A DNA stretch of 5,291 nt from Bacillota bacterium (GCA_021797415.1 JAJZZT010000211.1:1-5291); one strand, 5' to 3'. Positions 1-5,207 are shown, counted from the stretch's first letter. Notes: a model not told the origin generated them from the sequence alone. A program made the numbers and translations.

Positions 1-727
1 GATTGCCAATCCCAAGTACAAAGGGCTCAACCTGTTTGGCGAAAACGGATCTCCATTGCAGGATGCCGCCGGACAGATGTCGTACACGTTGCGCCTGACA
101 AACGGGCGGCCTGTTCCCCTCTCGTCCGGCGCGTTTTTGCGCATGACCAACGCGGTGACGGGCGGGGTGCGCAGCTTTTTTGCCGTTGCCAACACGACCG
201 CGGGGAAGGTGACGAGCGTGGCCTTGACGCGCGACGGACACTTCCAGGTCGGCGCAGGCCACCTGCTGTACAGCGCCACTGGCCAGCGTGTGCTGGCCGT
301 CGGGGCAAATGGACAGCCGCTGCTCCAGTCCGCCATCATGCTCAATCCAGCCTACACGGGACAGGAGTATTTCGGGACGAACGGAGCGCCTCTGCGCAGC
401 GCGAACGGGCAGCCGTCCTACCTGATCGTCACGCCGGCGGGGAAGCCCCTACCCGGCGCGCATTTCGGCGCGGTCGGCGTCGATAGCGGGACGCTGCGCG
501 CACTGGGCGCGACGGATTTTCTGCCGACCGCCCAGTCGCACTATGTGGCTCCGCCGGGCACGATCAAGGTTGGCGCTCTGGAGATGGCCAATGTCAACGG
601 AACCGGCAATGCGATGCAGATGCTCGGTATTTATCAGAACTATATGGCGGATGAGAAAGTGGTGCAGACGATCGACAGTACGCTTAGTACGACTGTCTCG
701 TCGGTCGGCGCCGTCCAGGGCTTGTAG
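1..727 (+). CDS. FlgF/FlgG-family flagellar hook-basal body protein (FlhO-like), 3' part
   Basis: The frame is open from base 2 to the TAG at 725-727, giving 241 visible residues; the true start lies upstream of the window. A TTG at 56 is only an internal codon. FlgF/FlgG-type features are the LTRDGHFQVG strand around residues 75-85, followed by GQRVLAVGANGQPL, and the C-terminal helical signature GALEMANVN...YQNYMADEKVVQTIDSTL, which matches the family's GxLExSNV...YQ...KVIQT pattern. Such proteins form the axial rod or hook base and are secreted through the flagellar type III apparatus, using a terminal coiled coil to polymerise. The N-terminal rod domain is out of view. A second family member follows at 3231, which resembles the Bacillus flhO-flhP pair; the exact paralogue is inferred, the family is secure. 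Unusual: an internal repeat of about 29 residues occurs twice, 112 codons apart. Confidence 0.9.
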   Translation, partial: IANPKYKGLNLFGENGSPLQDAAGQMSYTLRLTNGRPVPLSSGAFLRMTNAVTGGVRSFFAVANTTAGKVTSVALTRDGHFQVGAGHLLYSATGQRVLAVGANGQPLLQSAIMLNPAYTGQEYFGTNGAPLRSANGQPSYLIVTPAGKPLPGAHFGAVGVDSGTLRALGATDFLPTAQSHYVAPPGTIKVGALEMANVNGTGNAMQMLGIYQNYMADEKVVQTIDSTLSTTVSSVGAVQGL

Positions 728-730
728 AGA

Positions 731-890
731 GAGGTAGGCCGAGAAGGGGCGAGAACTCTGCGTCGCAGGGCTTCGGCTCGCGCTGGAGGGGTAGGCTCAT
801 GTACCTGTTTCGTACACTCCGCGCGCCTCTCCAGGCTTCACCAAACCCCTGCTTGCATCTTACCTCGTCCCTTCTCGGCCCGGTTTTGAA
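731..890 (+). repeat. 160-bp structured intergenic repeat, copy A
   Basis: This begins three bases after the flagellar stop codon with GAGGTAGGC and ends where the next GGGGTAGGC begins (891). It matches copy B (4053-4212) with no gaps and about five mismatches. Arms pair in nested order: 737-753 with 864-880 (17 bp, one G-U), GCAGGG with CCCTGC, CTGGAGGGGT (783-792) with 825-834 (two G-U pairs), and TGTAC (800-804) with GTACA (812-816). I found no plausible protein in it. It may act as a transcription terminator or processing site for the upstream gene, or be a non-autonomous mobile repeat; the sequence alone does not decide. Confidence 0.85.
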
Positions 891-956
891 GGGGTAGGCT
901 GAAAAAGGGCGAGAACTCTGCGTCGCAGGGCTTCGGCTCGCGCTGGAGGGGTAGGC
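891..956 (+). repeat. Half copy of the 160-bp repeat (copy C)
   Basis: It follows copy A directly and repeats its first 66 bases with four differences, then stops at a second GGGGTAGGC (948-956). Only the left arms of the stem-loop are present, so it cannot fold alone as the full copies do. Copy A carries the same GGGGTAGGC at the equivalent internal position (788-796), so copy C looks like an A-type unit that lost its right half by recombination between two GGGGTAGGC motifs. Confidence 0.8.
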
Positions 957-958
957 AG

Positions 959-966
959 AAAGGAGG
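959..966 (+). promoter_or_regulatory. Orphaned Shine-Dalgarno sequence, probably native to the flagellar gene at 3231
   Basis: AAAGGAGG is an ideal ribosome binding site, but no start codon lies 5-12 nt downstream; the next start in a real gene is tnpA at 1038, which has its own GGGTGA. Joined to the bases after 3221 it would lie 9 nt before the ATG at 3231. It is therefore read as the native site of the second flagellar gene, cut off by the inserted element. This is an inference from the reconstructed junction. Confidence 0.6.
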
Positions 967-988
967 TTGAAGCAGCATCACAATAACC

Positions 989-1017
989 TGTTTTAATCTC
1001 ATTCAATATAGTATAAT
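989..1017 (+). promoter_or_regulatory. Putative promoter of tnpA-tnpB
   Basis: A perfect TATAAT lies at 1012-1017, about 20 bases before the tnpA ATG. The 17-bp spacing points to TGTTTT at 989-994 as the -35, a weak match. The AT-rich stretch 980-1017 contrasts with the GC-rich flanks. The call rests on the -10 hexamer, its position just inside the left end, and the direction of the genes. Confidence 0.45.
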
Positions 1018-1037
1018 CATGTTGGGTGATACCGCTA

Positions 1038-1475
1038 ATGGAAGAAAAGTATGTGAGTATCGGAAAGGCAGCGAAAATGCTCGGTGTCAGCATCAGCGCC
1101 CTGCGAAAATGGGAAGAGAATGGCTTGGTGGCGCCAGAACGGACACCGACAGGGCATCGCCGCTACCGTGTCGCTGGGTTACAAAAACTGACGCACGAGA
1201 AAGACGAGTCACCCTCTTGTACGTGCGCCATTTATGCCAGGGTGTCCACGAAAAAACAAGAAGACGCAGGTCATTTGGACCGTCAAACGGGTCGATTGAG
1301 CGCTTATGCCGCACAACAGGGCTGGCCTATTTTCGCCGTGGTTTCTGATACGGCGAGCGGCCTGAATGAACACCGTCGTGGGTTACAAAAGGTTTTGCAG
1401 ATGGTCGCACGGCGAGACGTATCGGTTGTCTTAAGCTCGTTGAAGTCGTTCGATCCACATTGCAAGACCCCGTGA
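1038..1475 (+). pseudogene. tnpA: IS607-type serine recombinase TnpA, C-terminal half lost
   Basis: The ATG at 1038 is chosen over a GTG at 1026 because GGGTGA lies 8 nt before it; this gives 145 residues, against roughly 200-220 for IS607 TnpA. Residues 5-45 are a MerR-type helix-turn-helix (IGKAAKMLGVSISALRKWE, then GHRRY). The resolvase-type catalytic domain starts at 64 (AIYARVSTKKQ) with nucleophile Ser70, Arg68 and the LDRQ segment (Asp81, Arg82). ASGLNEHRRGLQKVL (106-120) is also typical. Similarity ends near residue 131; the following LSSLKSFDPHCKTP is not family-like. The DRLxRF arginine segment and the rest of the domain are absent. A second reading frame ends at TGA 1493-1495, overlapping the tnpB ATG, and is probably the original tail. 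The protein is predicted inactive, though it might still bind element ends. Confidence 0.85.
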
Positions 1476-1491
1476 CGGGAGTGGAATCGGA

Positions 1492-2979
1492 ATGAAAACG
1501 ACGTTTCAAGGTGTATTACTTGAAGTTGGCGAGGAGACCGCCCAAGGCTTGGACCGTCTGATGCGGACATATGGATTCATGGTGCGCTACGCCTTCAAGC
1601 GGTTATTGGAGGCGGGCACAAAAATGGTCGAATTGGAACGCAACCTGGCCGCAGAAACCGGATTGCCGCTGCGCTACGCCAAAGATGCGGTCGCCGAAGC
1701 GAATCAACTCATTGCAGGCCAGAAGGCGCTCGTCAGGGAACACCTTGAATTGTGGCAACGGCGCAAACGCAAAACGGTTGAACGAATCAACAAGATCGCC
1801 AAGAAAGATGCGCAATCACGGAAGTTGCCGGGACTCCGAAGCAAACTGGAGAAGCAGCAACGCAAGGTGGCGTTTTACCAACAACATGCAGAGCAAAGTA
1901 CGTTTCCTCCGGTGATTTTCGGAAGCCGCGGACTATATCTGTCGCAGTTCAAAGAGGGTGTCAATCAGGCAGCGTGGCGACAAGAGTGGGATGACGCCAG
2001 AAACGGCCGCTTGGTGGCAAGAGGAGATCGTACAAAGAAAGGGAACCCGCTCCTTCGGATTCACGAACAAGACGGCGCGTGGCGGCTGGAGATTTCGTTG
2101 GATCGCGGTGAAGCACACGGCAAAAGCATTCGATACGACAAACGGAAGATTCCCCTGTATGTACCACGGGAAATCTCGAAGACGACGGGAGCCATGAACG
2201 GACGCGATTACGTGGCGCTATTGCACCGGGCGATCGAACACGGCGATCCGTACCAGGTAGAAATTTTGCGGAAGCGCGGTGTTTATCACGTTCACATCAC
2301 AGTCGAGGAAATGTCCGCCAAGCTGGTGACGCATCCGGTCAACGGATGGGTTGGGATGGATACGAACCCGACGCTGGTGGCTCTGTGCCATGTTCGAACC
2401 GATGGGAACCCGCAAGCCTTTCAGTGCTATCGGGAAGGACAACTGTACGATGCGCGAAGTCAGCGCCGTGATTGGTTGACCGGGAATCTGGCACGGCAAG
2501 TCGTCGGGTACGCGAAGGAACGCGGCGCGGGACTGGTCATGGAAGATCTGAGATTTGTAAAGGACAAAGAAGTCAGTACGAAGTTTCGCCGGATCACCCA
2601 CCAGTTTGTCTATCGCAGGGTATTGGTCGCAGTGGAACGTGAAGCCAAGCGGGAAGGGGTGGAACTTCGGAAAGTACACCCTGCGTACACATCGGTGATT
2701 GGACGGTTGAAATACCAGCCACAATACGGCATCAGCGTGCACGAGTCGGCGGCGCTGGTGATTGCAAGGCGCGGTGGGTTAAAGATTCGCCGGGAAAACG
2801 TTCCAAAACCAATCAAGGATTGGTTGGCTGCCAAGCAAACGTTCAACGAGACGGCGTATCGAAAAACGGATTGGAGTATTTGGCGTCAAGCAAAGAAAGC
2901 GATCGAAAAAACCTTAATGGAGAAGGGAGGAAGCCTGGTTTCGTGGTTGGATCAACGTAAGGGACTGCTTCAAGGGTAA
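1492..2979 (+). CDS. tnpB: TnpB-related RuvC-fold protein of an IS607-type element
   Basis: The 495-residue product begins at an ATG 10 nt after GGGAG. The N-terminal half is basic and helical, with possible coiled coil around residues 55-150. RuvC-I is GWVGMDTNP with Asp290; RuvC-II is GLVMEDLRF with Glu351. The C-terminal segment VHPAYTSVIGR...YGISVHESAALVIARRGG aligns with the RuvC-III region, but the usual CxxC...CxxC zinc finger is absent and the Asp of the DxNAA motif is replaced by His417, followed by Glu418. TnpB proteins are RNA-guided DNA nucleases that help the element persist by cutting empty donor sites. From memory, this longer, zinc-finger-less type is annotated as a TnpB-related protein in Firmicutes, with HxAAA at this position, so the change is probably a subfamily trait. 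Whether it still cuts DNA is unknown. The reading frame is intact although tnpA is broken. Confidence 0.9.
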   Translation: MKTTFQGVLLEVGEETAQGLDRLMRTYGFMVRYAFKRLLEAGTKMVELERNLAAETGLPLRYAKDAVAEANQLIAGQKALVREHLELWQRRKRKTVERINKIAKKDAQSRKLPGLRSKLEKQQRKVAFYQQHAEQSTFPPVIFGSRGLYLSQFKEGVNQAAWRQEWDDARNGRLVARGDRTKKGNPLLRIHEQDGAWRLEISLDRGEAHGKSIRYDKRKIPLYVPREISKTTGAMNGRDYVALLHRAIEHGDPYQVEILRKRGVYHVHITVEEMSAKLVTHPVNGWVGMDTNPTLVALCHVRTDGNPQAFQCYREGQLYDARSQRRDWLTGNLARQVVGYAKERGAGLVMEDLRFVKDKEVSTKFRRITHQFVYRRVLVAVEREAKREGVELRKVHPAYTSVIGRLKYQPQYGISVHESAALVIARRGGLKIRRENVPKPIKDWLAAKQTFNETAYRKTDWSIWRQAKKAIEKTLMEKGGSLVSWLDQRKGLLQG

Positions 2980-3221
2980 CGAAAGGCTCCTGCCGCGTAC
3001 ACGTGGAGAAAGGCGCGGCGGGAAATCTGATCGGGACCGGGTAACACCCGGGAGGATGGAAACACGGATCAGACATGGGAAAGGGCGACTTTTCCGTTCT
3101 CTGGTCCGGCTCATCTTCGGTGGTGCGAGAGCAGCCTCCAAGCGGATGAATCCTGCAAGACCGCGGGCTCGAAAGAGTCGAAAAAACCTATGAGAGATTA
3201 TAGTAGGTTTTTTGAACCGGG
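2980..3221 (+). ncRNA. Candidate omega-RNA scaffold at the element's right end
   Basis: The 242 bases after the tnpB stop have no plausible gene but hold consecutive stem-loops: 2989-2997 with 3014-3022 (9 bp, one U-G); TCTGATC 3026-3032 with GATCAGA 3067-3073, enclosing CCGGGT 3037-3042 with ACCCGG 3046-3051; GGGAAAG 3077-3083 with CTTTTCC 3089-3095 (one wobble); and AAAAAACCTA 3181-3190 with TAGGTTTTTT 3204-3213. TnpB omega-RNAs come from the 3' end of the tnpB transcript, with the guide just past the right end. Here the guide would start at 3222, TTCTGTCATATGG, the flagellar gene's 5' end. The position and folds are seen; the RNA itself is inferred. Confidence 0.5.
3181..3213 (+). terminator. 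Perfect A/T-rich inverted repeat with T-run, possible terminator
   Basis: AAAAAACCTA and TAGGTTTTTT form a perfect 10-bp stem with a 13-nt loop and six T at the 3' side; read on the other strand it also ends in T6, so it could work in both directions. Only two G-C pairs hold the stem, making it a weak intrinsic terminator; it could instead be the last hairpin of the omega-RNA. It ends 17 bases before the flagellar ATG at 3231, so either role would affect expression of that gene. Confidence 0.45.
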
Positions 3222-3230
3222 TTCTGTCAT

Positions 3231-4052
3231 ATGGATATCGTGAGTGCCGCCGCGTCCGCGGTGCGCAGCCAGGGACAGCGGCTCGACGCGATCGCGAACA
3301 ATATCGCAAATTTGAACACGGTTGGCTATCAGAGTGTCGGAGTCTCTTTCGCCGACACGCTCACGCAGGTGTACAACCAGTCTCCCGCGGTGTCCGGACT
3401 GCCGCAACGCCAGACGCCGGGCGGGAGCAACTGGCTCGGCACGGGTGTCTACACGCTGCCCTGGCAGCGCTCATTTCAGGCCGGGGCGTACAAACCAACG
3501 GGCAATCCGCTGGACATGGCGATTACCGGACCCGGGTTTTTCATGGTGCGATTGCCGAACGGCCAGACAGGCTACACGCGCGCCGGAAATTTCATTTTGA
3601 GCAGGGACCCCGCAAACGGGCGATTCTATCTTGCCGACGCACAGGGCAATTATGTGCTTGGCGCAAACGGCAGGCGGCTTGATCTCACGAACATTGCCCA
3701 ATCAAGCATCCGGACGGCGCAAGACGGCGTCCTGACCGGGAAAACCGTGCGGGGCGCGACCGTTCGCATCGGCCGGCTCGGTCTTGCGTTTGTCGCCAAC
3801 CCAGCGAACGCCCTGCACAGTCTGGGCGGCGACATCTACGGTTTGAATGGCGGTTTTGCGCCGGTGACCAACGCGACTCCGGCGGGCGGCGTCGCCCTGA
3901 CAGGAACGGTGCAAGGCGGGACGCTGGAGCAGTCAAACGTCAATCTCACCGAGCAGATGGCATTGCTCGTACAGACGCAGCACGACTACAACGCCGCGGT
4001 GGAGGGTGTCAGTATTGCCGACAAGATGGCCCAGTCGATCGCCAGCCTTTGA
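3231..4052 (+). CDS. FlgF/FlgG-family flagellar hook-basal body protein (FlhP-like)
   Basis: The complete gene encodes 273 residues, normal for this family. An N-terminal rod motif is at 17-33 (RLDAIANNIANLNTVGY), the central GNPLDMAITGPGFFMV at 91-106, the strand motif YTRAGNFILS at 115-124 followed by GNYVLGANGRRLDL, and the C-terminal GGTLEQSNVNLTEQMALLVQTQHDYNAA at 229-256. It would be secreted and assemble into the rod or proximal hook. ATG 3231 is the only start in frame after the TGA at 3213, and it gives the expected N-terminus. It has no proper ribosome binding site (only GGG 9 nt upstream) because the IS607-type element lies directly before it; the native site is probably 959-966. 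The reading frame is undamaged, so insertion is recent or some expression remains. The paralogue name is inferred from the tandem arrangement. Confidence 0.93.
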   Translation: MDIVSAAASAVRSQGQRLDAIANNIANLNTVGYQSVGVSFADTLTQVYNQSPAVSGLPQRQTPGGSNWLGTGVYTLPWQRSFQAGAYKPTGNPLDMAITGPGFFMVRLPNGQTGYTRAGNFILSRDPANGRFYLADAQGNYVLGANGRRLDLTNIAQSSIRTAQDGVLTGKTVRGATVRIGRLGLAFVANPANALHSLGGDIYGLNGGFAPVTNATPAGGVALTGTVQGGTLEQSNVNLTEQMALLVQTQHDYNAAVEGVSIADKMAQSIASL

Positions 4053-4212
4053 GGGGTAGGCCGAGAAGGGGCGAGAACTCTGCGTCGCAGGGCTTCGGCT
4101 CGCGCTGGAGAGGCGTGCTCATGTACCTGTTTCGTACACTCCGCGCGCCTCTCCAGGCTTCACCAAACCCCTGCTTGCATCTTACCTCGTCCCTTCTCGG
4201 CCCGGTTTTGAA
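4053..4212 (+). repeat. 160-bp structured intergenic repeat, copy B
   Basis: It starts directly after the flagellar TGA and has the best-formed structure of the copies. Four nested stems are visible: 4059-4075 with 4186-4202 (17 bp, one G-U), GCAGGG 4087-4092 with CCCTGC 4169-4174, CTGGAGAGGCG 4105-4115 with CGCCTCTCCAG 4146-4156 (perfect 11 bp), and TGTAC 4122-4126 with GTACA 4134-4138. A competing local hairpin CTGCG-T-CGCAG lies at 4080-4090. Lying between convergent genes, it may serve as a terminator for both. No T-run follows the stem, so it is not a standard intrinsic terminator. Confidence 0.85.
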
Positions 4213-4230
4213 GGGGTAGGCCAAGAAGGG
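4213..4230 (+). repeat. 18-bp remnant of a further repeat unit
   Basis: GGGGTAGGCCAAGAAGGG directly follows copy B and matches the first 18 bases of that unit except for one base. It stops at the stop codon of the convergent sigma gene. This suggests the units were once in tandem, as copies A and C are upstream, or that the boundary motif is duplicated when a unit inserts. Confidence 0.55.
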
Positions 4231-4872
4231 TCAACCCCGCGCCAGCGCAGCGCGCAGCTTGCGCAACCCGCGCCGTCGCCACGTTTTGACTGTTTCGCGC
4301 CCCACGTTCGCCTTGTCCGCCAGGTCTTGCGTACGATAGCCGCGCAGGATCGTCCACTTGATCGCGGCGCGTTCGCGAACCGTGAGCGCCGCGAGCAGTT
4401 CCTCCCACTCCACACGTAAAAACGCCGCGCGCATCCCGCCGTCTTCCTCATGCAACCGCATCGCCCCGCCCTGGCGGGCGCCGGGTCCGGCCGGTCCGGC
4501 GTCTTCTTCCAAGGGCAGGCTGCGCTTCATCTGCAGTTCGCATCTGCGTACGGCGGTGCGCACCGCTCCCTGCACGCGCAGCCTGATGTAATGGCCGAAA
4601 AAGACTCCTGTTTGCGGATCAAATTCCTGCGCGGAACGGACAAACGCTTCAAAAGCGGATTGTGTGAGATCCTCCCATTCCGTTCGCAAACCTCTGTAAC
4701 GCCGCACAGTGCTTGCAATGAGGGGCGCGTAGCGGCGGCAGAGTTCGGCGAGCGCGGCGCGGTCGCCGTATTGCGCCAGCCGGACGAGTTCCTCCGCGCC
4801 GGGGACCTCGCCGTCTGTGACCCAGTCTGGCGCCGTTTCGCATGGGAATAGGAATAGTCGATGAGTGTGCAT
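4231..4872 (-). CDS. Sigma-70-family RNA polymerase sigma factor
   Basis: With the ATG at 4872 the protein has 213 residues; AAAGG lies 5 nt before that start. An ATG at 4920 would add 16 residues, with AAAAGGA 12 nt upstream, and remains possible. Residues 37-110 resemble sigma region 2 (ALAELCRRYAPLI...WEDLTQSAFEAFVRSAQEFDP...FFGHYIRLRVQGAVRTAVRR), the core-binding and -10-recognising part. Residues 115-148 are a Gly/Pro/Glu-rich linker without region 3. Residues 155-210 are region 4 with a helix-turn-helix (ERAAIKWTILRGYRTQDLADKANVGRETVKTWRRRGLRKLRAAL) that would contact the -35. A two-domain layout suggests an ECF-like alternative sigma factor, but I cannot name the group. No anti-sigma gene is visible. 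It is convergent with the flagellar gene, so no operon link to motility is shown. Palindromes at 4936-4986 may control it. Confidence 0.85.
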   Translation of the reverse strand: MHTHRLFLFPCETAPDWVTDGEVPGAEELVRLAQYGDRAALAELCRRYAPLIASTVRRYRGLRTEWEDLTQSAFEAFVRSAQEFDPQTGVFFGHYIRLRVQGAVRTAVRRCELQMKRSLPLEEDAGPAGPGARQGGAMRLHEEDGGMRAAFLRVEWEELLAALTVRERAAIKWTILRGYRTQDLADKANVGRETVKTWRRRGLRKLRAALARG

Positions 4873-4935
4873 AAAGACCTTTCCGGACCGGTCCTCCGTC
4901 GATCTGCGCACAGTCAGCATGGGGGATGGGCGTCC

Positions 4936-4986
4936 TTTTGCGCAAAAATGGATGTGCGGCGCGCAATTGCGCGGTTATGCGCAAGT
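4936..4986 (-). promoter_or_regulatory. Cluster of GCGCAA palindromes upstream of the sigma gene
   Basis: Two perfect palindromes, TTTTGCGCAAAA (4936-4947) and CGCGCAATTGCGCG (4960-4973), and a third related motif TTATGCGCAA (4975-4984) lie within about 50 bases, giving four GCGCAA/TTGCGC core motifs. They sit just upstream of the sigma gene on its strand. Binding by a dimeric regulator, or by the products of the divergent gene, is a guess. I see no convincing -35/-10 pair for the sigma gene. Confidence 0.4.
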
Positions 4987-5128
4987 CGGCGCGAAGGACG
5001 GCCCACTTATGGACAACCACGTTCGCGGACGGCGGGAATTGATCACAAAATGCATGTCCCAGCCCGGAACTCGCCTTGGACACGGTATCATTGCCCCTTC
5101 GGTTACGCCAATAATTTTGACAGAATAC

Positions 5129-5157
5129 TTGCCAATGTATTTTCATTGTGAAATAAT
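5129..5157 (+). promoter_or_regulatory. Promoter of the gene at 5208, extended -10 type
   Basis: TTGCCA (5129-5134) is 17 bp from AATAAT (5152-5157), each one base from consensus, and TG at 5149-5150 gives an extended -10. A competing TTGACA at 5117-5122 would pair with TATTTT (5138-5143) at only 15 bp. The perfect inverted repeat TTTCA-TTG-TGAAA (5141-5153) overlaps the spacer and -10 and could be an operator. The remainder of the 4873-5207 gap (roughly 4987-5110) shows nothing I can assign. Confidence 0.6.
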
Positions 5158-5207
5158 CATAATAAAATAGCTTACACATTTGTGGATGATACGGAGGAAA
5201 TGAGACC

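Larger units (their letters stand above)
967..3221 (+). mobile_element. IS607-family insertion element (tnpA-tnpB), degenerate
   Basis: The element contains a MerR-HTH/serine-recombinase gene followed by a TnpB-type gene with an ATGA junction, the classic IS607 arrangement, and then a structured non-coding right end. The ends are inferred, not seen as terminal inverted repeats, which this family lacks. GGTT occurs at 965-968 and 3220-3223, and removing the segment between them restores a sensible 5' end for the gene at 3231. Serine recombinases of this family exchange strands at a short core, reported as GG, which agrees. About 2.25 kb is normal. It is probably immobile by itself because tnpA is broken. 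Boundaries could shift by up to 4 bp within the shared GGTT. Confidence 0.75.

Noticed and set aside
731..956. CRISPR-like array
   Set aside because: The repeats are long, unevenly spaced and adjoining, with no short constant repeat and variable spacers, and there are no cas genes.
1026..1037. GTG at 1026 as the tnpA start
   Set aside because: It overlaps the GGGTGA that serves the ATG at 1038, lies about 9 bases after the -10 hexamer, and adds only four residues not typical of the family N-terminus.
2218..2742. 174-codon open frame on the minus strand inside tnpB
   Set aside because: It is antisense to the clearly conserved RuvC region, its product has no recognisable motif, and it has no convincing ribosome binding site.
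2913..3309. Minus-strand frames over the element's right end (131 and 77 codons)
   Set aside because: They cross the tnpB 3' end, the stem-loops and the flagellar start; the translations are compositionally arginine-rich without motifs, and the stem-loops account for the region.
4009..4451. Minus-strand frames through repeat B and the sigma 3' end
   Set aside because: The similar short peptides (such as PTPSKPGREGTR) recur only because the DNA repeat recurs; the nested inverted arms explain the conservation better than coding does.
4861..5170. Two overlapping plus-strand frames of about 100 codons
   Set aside because: They begin opposite the sigma start, cross the palindromes and the AT-rich promoter, and have no good ribosome binding site or familiar motif.
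5181..5189. DnaA-box-like TGTGGATGA
   Set aside because: It is a single site one base from consensus, without a cluster, AT-rich unwinding repeats or a dnaA/dnaN context, so an origin is not supported.
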